DNA of 64,000 bases from Acetivibrio ethanolgignens (GTDB lineage Bacteria > Bacillota > Clostridia > Lachnospirales > Lachnospiraceae). Made by a program: the position numbers and the translations under genes. The stretch's first letter is position 1. Every line of letters starts with the position of its first letter. The notes beneath the pieces were generated by a model. The model did not search any database and was not told the origin of the DNA. It saw nothing but the letters and a program-made list of their open reading frames with translations. Below are positions 7,124 through 14,923 of this stretch, in pieces. The stretch is taken from contig NZ_LNAM01000197.1 in NCBI RefSeq assembly GCF_001461035.1, forward strand, positions 1 to 64,000, written 5' to 3'.

Positions 7124-8371
7124 TTATATAATTTCCTGTTCTAATGAAGTCCACTGAAATTGAGATTCTTCATCATAAAGCTGATTGCTGATTATCAGTT
7201 CAGTGTCTTTCTTAAGAAAGGTTTTCTGGAAATAATACCCTTTATCTATGAAATGATATCCCAGTTTCATTTTCATAATATGTTCCGCATCAGCTCTGGT
7301 AGAAGTTTTGTCTGATTTCGGCGGTGTGCTTCGGCAGAAATATAGAAATGGATATTCAGCGTTCTGTAAATATTCAGCTACTTTCTGGTGGAAAGGCTGA
7401 TATTTGTAACTAGTAACAGCACAAGTATGCTCTGAACCGATGTATGGCACATCTAGAAGTAACAGTTTTTCAGTATTATCGTTTTTTAAATATCCGAGGC
7501 AATCCTGCTGGGTAATGATAGCATTCTGTAGTTTTAAATGTGCTGGTAAAAATCTGAAGATTCTCTCCATGATTTTACCAGCCCTTTCCACTATTGTCTT
7601 ATCAATACACTGGACGATGAACATCTTGTAAGCAATATCGATATCACAGTCAACCTTGTGGTAATTCACACGCTTTTCTGCATAATCATTGATTGCTTTC
7701 TTGAATGCAGATAACTTTGGATTCTTGGTTTCTGGCTGTTCGATGAATGAGAGGTTAGTTTCAAGAAGTTTTTTAATCAACTTCAAAGGTTCTTTTTTTA
7801 GCACATTCAGAAAATTGGTTCTTAGAGGATTAAGGTCATTTAAGACAACAGATTTCCAAGGATATGTTTTTAATCCCCAAAATAATGAACCAGTAGCACA
7901 GCACCCATCAATCAGTGTAAAAGACTCATGTTGGATTTCCATTGCATCTACAGCATCAGCAGTTGCTACTTGCATTGTATGATTCTTTGAACCAACAATA
8001 GTGTAGAGTGGCGAAATACAGTCAGTATAAAATGTTATGGGTAGAACCAGATAGTCGGCAAGTGCAGACTCTATCAGTTGATTATATGTAAAAGCTGGAT
8101 GTTGTTCCTGCAACCTATCCAGTAATCCATCATAAACAGCAATCGTCATGGATTTATATGCAGATGGAGCAAGCTGGTCTGGATGATTAACTGCCAGATA
8201 CAGATTGTCTGTACTGTGTAATTTGTTCTTCTTTTTATATAGAGCCAGTAACATAATAATTAACATACAATCTGTTTTTGTATATTTCTTTCCAAAGTCT
8301 GTTTCAATCTTTTTAACGGCATTCTCCCATAGAATTGTGTTGATTTGAATTTTGATATCCTTTCTTACCAT
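7124..8371 (-). CDS. DNA adenine methylase-like protein with DVPY motif
   Basis: A 415-residue protein. FTLIDGCCATGSLFWGL (about residues 150-166) fits the S-adenosylmethionine-binding motif I of D12-class (Dam-like) N6-adenine methylases, followed by SVVLNDLNPLRTNFLNVL, which matches their conserved ND-N segment. Motif IV, normally (D/N)PPY, appears as LLLLDVPYIG, with the first proline replaced by valine. About 120 extra N-terminal residues precede the methylase core. AAGGAGAC lies about 9 nt before the ATG. It is encoded opposite to its neighbours within the island. It may be a modification or anti-restriction enzyme, or an inactive relative; the motif IV change leaves this open. Confidence 0.6.
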   Translation of the reverse strand: MVRKDIKIQINTILWENAVKKIETDFGKKYTKTDCMLIIMLLALYKKKNKLHSTDNLYLAVNHPDQLAPSAYKSMTIAVYDGLLDRLQEQHPAFTYNQLIESALADYLVLPITFYTDCISPLYTIVGSKNHTMQVATADAVDAMEIQHESFTLIDGCCATGSLFWGLKTYPWKSVVLNDLNPLRTNFLNVLKKEPLKLIKKLLETNLSFIEQPETKNPKLSAFKKAINDYAEKRVNYHKVDCDIDIAYKMFIVQCIDKTIVERAGKIMERIFRFLPAHLKLQNAIITQQDCLGYLKNDNTEKLLLLDVPYIGSEHTCAVTSYKYQPFHQKVAEYLQNAEYPFLYFCRSTPPKSDKTSTRADAEHIMKMKLGYHFIDKGYYFQKTFLKKDTELIISNQLYDEESQFQWTSLEQEII

Positions 8372-8547
8372 GATCTTTCCGTCTCCTTGATGGTTTATTT
8401 GCCCTCAGAGAGGAAAAATACGATTCCAGTCATACTCAGCCTACTTTGCATAGAATAGTCTGTTTTGCATTGCTGACAAGATGAGGGTTTCCCTGAGGAC
8501 GGAAAGAGTAGAGCGATATCAGTGATTAAAAAATAAATATAAAAAAT

Positions 8548-8714
8548 GGTATATGTAATGAAGAAATTGATATAAAAGGCGGTATTTCAGATACAAAAAA
8601 ATCAAAAAAGCAGTAATCTAATCTCAAATTTCTTTCAAAAAAGCGGTAATTTCGACTCAAATATTGCTTCGAAAGGCGGTAAATAACATACAGATTTTTG
8701 TCATAAAGACGGTA
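8548..8714 (+). repeat. Six-unit GGTA array with about 33-bp period
   Basis: Short motifs of the form AAARGNGGTA recur with GGTA (AGTA in unit 3) at 8548, 8581, 8612, 8645, 8678 and 8711, that is at spacings of 33, 31, 33, 33 and 33 bp. The DNA between is variable. Read in frame, the units give K-G-G-I, K-S-G-N and K-G-G-K every 11 codons, broken by stops. The same motif marks the toxin junctions (AAGAGTGGTA at 6232 and 10423) and a 33-bp pair at 1129/1162. The rest of 8372-8979 holds no gene; an imperfect hairpin with GCTGGGG/CCCCAGC arms lies at 8858-8911. Confidence 0.6.
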
Positions 8715-8979
8715 TCGAATTCTTTTGATTTTGTTATCAAAGATATTGCAGGAGCCTTTTTTACTTTAGAAATCTAACTATTTTCTAAGAATTATTCGTA
8801 ATTAAGTTTCACTTCAAGATGGATTATGACATTCACAGACAGCTTACAAATAATTCGCTGGGGTCTCATGAATACAGACAACTAAGAGAATGAAGGATAA
8901 TCCCCAGCAATCTCAAATCATCATCCGTTGATACCATCAAAATTCTCCAATCTTAATCTGAACTTCTTAATATAACATC

Positions 8980-9306
8980 TCTGTTTTGATTCATTCTGAT
9001 TTTTGGAATATCAAATCAACTAATATCTTCAACAACCTGCTCATCAACCGATACTGCGTAGTTCCCTAAATCCGCAGAATATTTCTTTTATCATGGCATT
9101 TGAATTTTTGTATATGTTCGATTTTTTACGTATTTTCTGAAGAATAAAGTGTGCGACCAAGAATTAAGATGAACCACTGGTGGGGTGTTAAACTTCTTTT
9201 CTAAATATAACATGCCGACTTTAAAGAACTTTGGAAACTACAGACTGTTTTCAGAATGACGCATATAGGCATAAGTTAACCAACAATGAAAAGGAGGCTT
9301 GTGTTT
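8980..9306 (+). repeat. Conserved non-coding block upstream of serine recombinase, copy 2
   Basis: Matches 2462-2788, with small indels and substitutions concentrated around 9125-9215. The last 90 bp before the recombinase start are almost identical in both copies. Confidence 0.65.
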
Positions 9307-9825
9307 ATGATTTATGGATTTATATCATCACTTGATGACGAGACAACAAAGGTGTTTTTCAGAAGTAAGAAGATTCGGGGGAATAACATTTACAATGCTG
9401 GAAGTCTTGGTGAACTTATATCGGTTCTGCAGAGTGGAGATGTAGTTTATACCGTTAGCTGTAATCGTTTTGCATCGGTGCATCAGATATATACCTTTGC
9501 AAGGTTCTGTCATGAAAGGGATATCATTCTTCATTTTGTAGCTGAGCCGTATCTTGATATGGACAATGGTAAGCAGTGGAGACCAGCAGTTGCCAAAGTC
9601 ATTGCCAGCATGGTGGAGAGTGAGCAGAAAGCAAAGGAAATGATGGCACAAGGTTTCAAGATGAGTGATTCCCAGTGGGAGTATGCCTATCGGTGCTTCG
9701 AGATGATGAACCTTGTGAACCCTATTCGTACTGGTTTAGGAACTATGGCTGTACTGGTGGCTTTTGTGGTGGCAGGTAGTGGATTATGGAACTATAGGTG
9801 TGTAGGATTAGGAACTTGCCATTGA
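9307..9825 (+). CDS. Small serine recombinase-like protein, copy 2, fused tail
   Basis: The first 135 or so residues are nearly identical to the copy at 2789 (YGFISS, GDVVYTVSCNRFAS, VIASMVESEQ). After EMMNL the frame runs into DNA that in copy 1 is the non-coding gap, adding a foreign tail (VNPIRTGLGTMAVLVAFVV) of about 37 residues. A deletion joined position 3203 of module 1 to about 3484. The start is the ATG at 9307 after AGGAGG, as in copy 1. The catalytic domain is complete as far as copy 1 is, so it may still fold; the tail is probably meaningless. Confidence 0.6.
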   Translation: MIYGFISSLDDETTKVFFRSKKIRGNNIYNAGSLGELISVLQSGDVVYTVSCNRFASVHQIYTFARFCHERDIILHFVAEPYLDMDNGKQWRPAVAKVIASMVESEQKAKEMMAQGFKMSDSQWEYAYRCFEMMNLVNPIRTGLGTMAVLVAFVVAGSGLWNYRCVGLGTCH

Positions 9826-9871
9826 TGACTGGTGCTTGGCTGTATTGGTTTATTTTGTATCTGAAGTAGTT

Positions 9872-10301
9872 CCTGCTCCAGCATTCCAGTGTGAATGTGA
9901 CCCAGAGATAAATATCATCACAGCAGTAAAGATACTGGCTGAAATCGGTGATATCCGCAGATTCCCAAATAAGGACAAGCTGGCACAGTTTGCTGGTATT
10001 GCCCCAATCAAGCTGTCATCCTATGGAAAGGGGGAAAGATAAAGCCACAAAGCAGAGAAACAGACGATTACAAGCTATTATATACTTCCTTGTCATCCAG
10101 ATGGTGCAGGTATCTTCAAAAGGAACACCAAGAAACCCAGCATTCCGTGGGTACTATGAGAAGCGGAAATCAGAGGGCAAGAGCAGCCAGCAGGCGCTGA
10201 TTTGCATATCCAGAAGATTAATAAACATCATCTATGGGATGTTAAAAAGCGGTACAGAGTACCGAATACCAGTAGTAGAAAATGCTGGCGAAAATATGTA
10301 G
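9872..10301 (+). pseudogene. Collapsed tyrosine recombinase / IS110 transposase remnant
   Basis: Bases 9872-9910 match the 3' end of the tyrosine recombinase (the LLQHSSVNVTQR coding stretch). At 9911 the sequence jumps without a break into the C-terminal part of an IS110 transposase (IITAVKILAEIGD), which runs to a stop at 10301. One extra G near 10030 shifts the frame, so the remnant is read in two frames. The transposase part differs clearly from the intact copy at 4875 (roughly three quarters of bases match by eye), so it comes from a related, not identical, element. Neither recombinase can be functional here. Confidence 0.8.
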
Positions 10302-10335
10302 AGCAAATGTCGAATATGTGGTAGAATTTTAAGCA

Positions 10336-10430
10336 GATGCAGAAGTCGGCTTTGGGAAGTGTATTCATTTTTCAAAAGAGAGGCATCGGCTTGGATTATT
10401 ATAAGAGTAAAGAGTCTCTGTCAAGAGTGG
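10336..10430 (+). repeat. Conserved tail between IS110 remnant and toxin module, copy 2
   Basis: Second copy of the segment at 6146-6240. As in copy 1, it carries an in-frame TAA shortly before the KSG junction and ends where a different toxin domain starts. Confidence 0.65.
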
Positions 10431-11049
10431 TAAATATTCAACTCAAATTAGTCCCGAAATGGAGAAAAAAATATTAGAAGGACAAAGAAAAAGTCCTGTT
10501 AAAAATGAGGTGATAGGAGGACATTCTCCCCAGATTAATAATAGCAATGATTTATTTGCAGTGGAAGAACTGTCAGTAAATGCAGATGGAACTAGAAATG
10601 TAAAATTTGTAAAAGATTTACAAGATGGCAATATTTCTAAAATTAAGAAAAGCACTGTTTTCCCGGATTTATGGAGTGATTCGTGGTACGATGATGGCTT
10701 TCATATAGCACAAAGTATTATGAATGATTTTTCAAAGGATGATTGGGAAAAGCTTTCTAATGATATATTGAATAAAGACTTAGAATGGAAAAAAAAATTA
10801 GTATATTGTCTTGATAACCAAATAATCCAAGAGGAATTAGAGATAATAGGTAAATTGCTTCATACAAAAGATGATGAATTACTAGAAATGTGTATTGATA
10901 CATTGCGTTCATTTGATAATGAAATGGGACATTTATATATAAAAATGCATCCAGAAATAATAAAAGAAGCTAAAGAAAGAATGGATACTGCAGGAAATGC
11001 TACAAAAAGAATGTTACAATGCTTTTTGGAAGTGTTTGATATTCTTTAA
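10411..11049 (+). CDS. EndoU-type toxin fragment fused in frame to an immunity-like protein
   Basis: The frame is open for 212 residues from just after a TAA at 10408; an ATG lies at 10459 without a clear ribosome site. The first 85 or so residues match the start of a bacterial EndoU nuclease toxin tip: SVKSGKYSTQISPEMEKKIL, GQRKSPV, a GGHSP motif holding the catalytic histidine, and KKSTVFPDLWSD. The second half of EndoU is missing. From about SWYDDGF on, the sequence becomes an acidic helical protein of about 110 residues (DFSKDDWEKLSNDILN, ELEIIGKLLHTKDDELLEM, SFDNEMGHLYIKMHPEI) that looks like an immunity protein. A deletion probably removed the toxin C-terminus and joined the two. The product is likely a dead toxin with a possibly working immunity half. 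Confidence 0.65.
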   Translation, partial: RVSVKSGKYSTQISPEMEKKILEGQRKSPVKNEVIGGHSPQINNSNDLFAVEELSVNADGTRNVKFVKDLQDGNISKIKKSTVFPDLWSDSWYDDGFHIAQSIMNDFSKDDWEKLSNDILNKDLEWKKKLVYCLDNQIIQEELEIIGKLLHTKDDELLEMCIDTLRSFDNEMGHLYIKMHPEIIKEAKERMDTAGNATKRMLQCFLEVFDIL

Positions 11050-11093
11050 ATTAGGGTTATTCTTTCGGACTTCCAACAACCTACAACTCCTGC

Positions 11094-11252
11094 CCGTCTA
11101 TTAATTAACCATCATAGCTGCCCAGAAGCAATTAAGAATCCATAATGTTAATTAATAGACACTAGCGAAGTTTTGCCGAGTTGGGTATACGAAAGGACAT
11201 TGTAAAACCAAAATAGAATATTTAGTTCCAGAATGCTGATATAAACGTTCTG
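11094..11252 (+). repeat. Hairpin-bearing direct repeat B, right copy at island edge
   Basis: Matches 1270-1432 in the same orientation. Hairpin arms are 11096-11117 and 11140-11160; the loop retains AGAAGCAATTAAGAATC, and ACTAGCGA follows. Ordinary chromosomal genes begin about 35 bp to the right, so this copy marks or lies very near the island's right boundary. No HUH gene follows this copy. Confidence 0.7.
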
Positions 11253-11283
11253 CTTCAAAAATAAAAATGTAAAAATTGCACAA

Positions 11284-11301
11284 AAGAGGACGGCTGTCCT
11301 T
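11284..11301 (-). terminator. Short terminator-like hairpin after the hemolysin III gene
   Basis: AGGAC/GTCCT stem with a GGCT loop, read on the reverse strand and followed by CTTTTG, within 25 bp of the reverse-strand stop at 11307. The stem is short. Confidence 0.5.
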
Positions 11302-11306
11302 GAATA

Positions 11307-11969
11307 TCATGCGACAAAATTGTACATTAAAATAAAGTGACAGATACTTCCTCCTAGTACAAACAGATGAAAAATCTCGTGTGTACCGAAGTATTTGTGA
11401 CGGCTGTTAAAAAGAGGAAGCTTTAGTGCATAAATGATTCCACCGATTGTGTAGATGATACCGCCGGCTAAAAGAAGCCCAAAGGCTTTCGGAGGCAGTG
11501 CATTTACAATAGGGGCAAATGCTAGCACGCAGGTCCAGCCCATGGCAATGTAGATAATGGAGGAGAACCATTTGGGGCAGGTTACCCAGAAGGCCTTCAG
11601 GATAATGCCTGCCAGGGCGATGCACCAGATTAGAAGAAAAAGACTAAGGCCCAGCTTTCCGCCGAGAACAACAAGACAAATCGGTGTGTAGCTGCCGGCA
11701 ATCATGACGAAAATCATCATATGGTCAAATTTCTTCAGTATGCGGTTGGCATGCTCTGATAAATCAAAGGTGTGATACAGGGTACTGGCTGTATACAGCA
11801 AAAACATACTGATAATGAAAATGGCAAGGGAAATGGTGCATATTGGGTCTGGCTGTCTGTGAGCCTTGATAAGCAATGGTGTAGCGGCGAATAAAGCCAT
11901 CAGCATACCGATAAAATGAGTGATGGCGCTTCCTGGATCCTTTGGCAGATGGGTTTGTTGTCTGTTCAT
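11307..11969 (-). CDS. Hemolysin III / PAQR-family membrane protein
   Basis: A 220-residue integral membrane protein with seven hydrophobic segments. It carries the Hly-III/YqfA signatures: SAITHFIG near the N-terminus, LLYTASTLYHTF, KKFDHMMIFVMIAGSYTPICL, and a C-terminal FGTHEIFHLFVLGGSICHF. The conserved histidines and aspartate are the metal site of the PAQR/alkaline-ceramidase-like superfamily, though the bacterial substrate is unknown. I place the start at 11969, where AAAGGAG precedes the ATG, not at the longer upstream start. It is the first ordinary chromosomal gene right of the island. Confidence 0.85.
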   Translation of the reverse strand: MNRQQTHLPKDPGSAITHFIGMLMALFAATPLLIKAHRQPDPICTISLAIFIISMFLLYTASTLYHTFDLSEHANRILKKFDHMMIFVMIAGSYTPICLVVLGGKLGLSLFLLIWCIALAGIILKAFWVTCPKWFSSIIYIAMGWTCVLAFAPIVNALPPKAFGLLLAGGIIYTIGGIIYALKLPLFNSRHKYFGTHEIFHLFVLGGSICHFILMYNFVA

Positions 11970-12038
11970 AAAAAACTCCTTTCTATATCCATGCATTAAG
12001 AGTAGTATATGCAAATTTAATAACAATATTACAACATG

Positions 12039-12067
12039 TAGTTTTCAAAACTATGTATTATAGTTTT
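12039..12067. promoter_or_regulatory. Operator-like TAGTTTT/AAAACTA palindrome
   Basis: TAGTTTT-C-AAAACTA at 12039-12053 is a perfect 7-bp inverted repeat with a one-base centre, and a further TAGTTTT lies at 12061-12067. It is placed between the divergent hemolysin III and DUF951 genes, about 70 bp before the former. The regulator is not identifiable. Confidence 0.4.
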
Positions 12068-12115
12068 GATATTACACCTGTGAAACGAAAAAAGCAAGGT
12101 ATATTTTAAAAAAAA

Positions 12116-12145
12116 TTACAAATATCCGTAAAAAGGTGATATACT
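12116..12145 (+). promoter_or_regulatory. Probable promoter of the DUF951 gene
   Basis: TTACAA and TATACT separated by 18 bp, 35 bp before the DUF951 start. Confidence 0.45.
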
Positions 12146-12179
12146 TAATAATAAATGTACAGGATATCAGGAGGTTCTT

Positions 12180-12359
12180 ATGGATATACAGGTTGGAGAT
12201 GTTATTAGGTTGAAAAAGCCTCATCCTTGCGGAAGCAAAGAATGGGAGGTACTGCGGATAGGTATGGATTTTCGCTTGAAATGTATGGGCTGTGGACACC
12301 AGATTATGGTACCCCGGAAGCAGATTGAGAAAAATATCAGAGGAATAGAAAAAAGGTAA
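12180..12359 (+). CDS. DUF951 small protein
   Basis: A 59-residue protein starting at an ATG 6 nt after CAGGAGG. It matches the conserved Firmicutes DUF951 family almost end to end: QVGDVIRLKKPHPCGSKEWE, RIGMDFRLKCMGCGH and PRKQIEKNI. Three cysteines (C17, C35, C38), two of them in a CxxC pair, could bind a metal. Its function is unknown; in many Firmicutes it lies near chromosome-partition or ychF genes. Here it precedes the 845-residue exported protein by 11 bp, so the two are probably cotranscribed. Confidence 0.9.
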   Translation: MDIQVGDVIRLKKPHPCGSKEWEVLRIGMDFRLKCMGCGHQIMVPRKQIEKNIRGIEKR

Positions 12360-12370
12360 GGAAGGCACAC

Positions 12371-14908
12371 ATGCACAAGAGAGTTTATAAGCTGCTGATA
12401 CTTTTGACAGTTTTTGTAGCCGCTTTGTTTTTCATGAGCGGGCACATAAAGGAAGAAGAAATTACGCTGGAAAATACGGTAAAGATGAAGGAGGCGACAT
12501 TTCCACTTCTCTATCTGAAAAGCGGTGGATATGCTATGAACCAGCTGCATGGCTATAGCAGTAATATTGCTGCAGGAAAGATAAGAGAAACGATTACTCC
12601 TTTAGACTCCCGAAAGACCATAGAGATTTTTCTGGAGGAAAAGGGCAGGGAGATAAAGAAGCTTAAATTTGAGGTTAGAAAGCCTGGCGATATCCAGGTG
12701 CTGGAATCCGGTTTAATCAGTGCACTGGAGGAAGGCGATGGGGTAAAGACAGCGAAGCTTAAGCTCTCTGCAAATCTGGATACCAGCAGGGAATATGCCC
12801 TGAAGCTTACGGCAGTGACAGATGATGGAGAGAAGCTCCATTATTACACCAGAATTAAGTACTATGAAACAGATTTTTTCTTAAAGGAAAAGCTTGACTT
12901 TGTAGCAAGGTTTCATGAGTCCAGTATGGATAAGAAAAAGGCAGCTTCTTTGGCAGCGTATATGGAGCCGTCAAAGACAGAGGACAATACAAGCCTTGCC
13001 CGGGTTACGATTCATTCCAGTCTTGATAATTTGAGCTGGGGTAATTTAGAGCCTGAGGTGATTACGGAGATTATTCCTTCCATTAAGGAGATAAATGTAG
13101 AAACAGCAGCAGTTCTTCTGGACTATTTTGTGTCTGCAGATACAGAATCGGGACAGTGTGTATACCGGGTAAAAGAGTTTTACCGTATCCGTTATACCAG
13201 TAACCGGATTTATCTTTTGAATTATGAAAGAACCATGGAAGAGCTTTTCGATATTGAAAAGACCAGTGTTTCAAAAAGTGATTTTAAAATTGGAATCGCC
13301 AGTGAAGAAAATCTGGATTTAATGACGAATGCAGATAGTACGAAGGTGGCCTTTGTCAGGGAAGGAGCACTGTGGTACTATAGTCTGGCTGAAAATAAGG
13401 CAGTTTGTGTATTTTCGTTTTTAAGTGAAAATGGGGATTACTTAAGAGATGCTTATGATCAGCACAGTATTCGGATTTTAAATATGGATGACAGCGGAAA
13501 TATTGATTTTACGGTATACGGTTATATGAACAGGGGTGATTATGAGGGGAAAACCGGATTAGTTCTGTATCATTTTTATGCAGATAGTGGCCGTATTGAA
13601 GAGCGTGTATATATTCCGCTGGAGGCCAGCTACCAGATTCTGAAAGAGGATATGGAGGGCTTCAGCTATGTAAGCACAAAGGGTGTGTTTTATTTTACAG
13701 TAAATGACAGAGTATATTCATATAATATTGCTGCACGACGGTTGAAAACGGTGGCAAGGAAGGTTACAGAGGAGAATTTCACAGTACTTGAGGGAGCGGG
13801 AGCAGTTGCCTGGCTTGACAATCCGGAGATTGAAAAATCAAAGAGCATTTCAATTCTCGACCTGGAAAGTGATGATGTAACAAATCTTTCGGCACCGGAA
13901 GGGGAGTGCATTAAGATATTTGGCAGTATGGGCGGTAGCGTGATTTTCGGCTATGTTCATCCAGAGGACATCTTCCAGGCTGAAAATGGCGAGGAATATA
14001 CACCTGCTTATGAACTGGAGATAGCAGATAAAACTGGTAAAATCCAGAAAACCTATCAAAAAAAGAATATCTATATTACAAAGGCAGAGGTTAAGGAAAA
14101 TGTAGCAAGGCTTACCCGGGTAAAGAAAAGCGGGGACAGCCGGTATCCGTATCGTGAGATTTCCTCAGACAGTATTTTAAGCCAAGGCGGTGAAGTCCTT
14201 GCTGGGGTGGCCTTAGAAACGAGAGTGACAGAACAGACGAAGACAGAATATTATATTTCCCTGCCGGATACCTTTAGTATGGATGAGCAGCCGAAGGTTG
14301 TGTATACGGAGAATGCAATTCTTTCAGAGGACACGACATTACGGCTTCCAGAAGAAGAATGGGATATCAAAAAATACTATGTATATGCATTGGGTGAAAT
14401 TACTGCTTCCTATGATGAGCCGGCAGAGGCTGTTATAGAAGCGGACCGCCAGATGGGAGTAGTGCTTAACCATGAAAGCCTCCTGGTATGGGAACGGGGA
14501 GGCCGGTTCAATCATAAAACACTGGGACATATAAAGCAAACCAGAACGAAGGACGGGATAACGGCAAAGGGAGCCTGCCTATATATGCTCCTTTCTAATG
14601 CAGGTGTATCAAAGGATGCAAAAGCATTGTCCGAGGACAGCCGTTCTATACCGGAAATACTTGGCGACAGTCTTTTGGAGCCCATTAATTTAACAGGCTG
14701 TACTCTGGATGAGATGCTTTATTTTATCAGTAGCGGTAAGGCTGTGATTGCTATGAAGGCAGAAAACAGACCAGTAGTAATTACCGCGTATGATGAATCG
14801 ACAGTGACCTGGTTTGAACCAAAGGAAGGCAGTGTTAAGCAGTCAATTACTGCAGCAGCTTCTCAGTTCGAGAAGGCTGGCAATATATTTATAAGCTATG
14901 TAAACTAA
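12371..14908 (+). CDS. Large membrane-anchored extracellular protein with C39-like end
   Basis: An 845-residue protein. The N-terminal hydrophobic stretch (LLILLTVFVAALFFM) without a lipobox suggests a signal anchor. The central part (about 250-600) alternates strands and turns in a way that suggests a beta-propeller-like fold; phrases such as ADSTKVAFVREGALWYYSL and KGVFYFTVNDRVYSYNI recall WD/PQQ-like blades. The last 150 residues (KGACLYMLLSNAG ... GKAVIAMKAE ... PVVITAYDES) follow the order of a papain-like C39 peptidase domain, but the position expected for the catalytic histidine (HxVVI) reads RPVVI, so it is probably not a protease. The frame overlaps nothing and ends 15 bp before deoD. 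I do not recognise a named family. Confidence 0.6.
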   Translation: MHKRVYKLLILLTVFVAALFFMSGHIKEEEITLENTVKMKEATFPLLYLKSGGYAMNQLHGYSSNIAAGKIRETITPLDSRKTIEIFLEEKGREIKKLKFEVRKPGDIQVLESGLISALEEGDGVKTAKLKLSANLDTSREYALKLTAVTDDGEKLHYYTRIKYYETDFFLKEKLDFVARFHESSMDKKKAASLAAYMEPSKTEDNTSLARVTIHSSLDNLSWGNLEPEVITEIIPSIKEINVETAAVLLDYFVSADTESGQCVYRVKEFYRIRYTSNRIYLLNYERTMEELFDIEKTSVSKSDFKIGIASEENLDLMTNADSTKVAFVREGALWYYSLAENKAVCVFSFLSENGDYLRDAYDQHSIRILNMDDSGNIDFTVYGYMNRGDYEGKTGLVLYHFYADSGRIEERVYIPLEASYQILKEDMEGFSYVSTKGVFYFTVNDRVYSYNIAARRLKTVARKVTEENFTVLEGAGAVAWLDNPEIEKSKSISILDLESDDVTNLSAPEGECIKIFGSMGGSVIFGYVHPEDIFQAENGEEYTPAYELEIADKTGKIQKTYQKKNIYITKAEVKENVARLTRVKKSGDSRYPYREISSDSILSQGGEVLAGVALETRVTEQTKTEYYISLPDTFSMDEQPKVVYTENAILSEDTTLRLPEEEWDIKKYYVYALGEITASYDEPAEAVIEADRQMGVVLNHESLLVWERGGRFNHKTLGHIKQTRTKDGITAKGACLYMLLSNAGVSKDAKALSEDSRSIPEILGDSLLEPINLTGCTLDEMLYFISSGKAVIAMKAENRPVVITAYDESTVTWFEPKEGSVKQSITAAASQFEKAGNIFISYVN

Positions 14909-14923
14909 AGGAGGAAATGAGAA

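Noticed and set aside
8548-8714. Possible CRISPR array (short repeats with variable spacers every 33 bp)
   Set aside because: The repeated part is only about 8-10 bp, far below CRISPR repeat length, spacers would be about 23 bp, and no cas gene is present. A decayed coded repeat or site array fits better.
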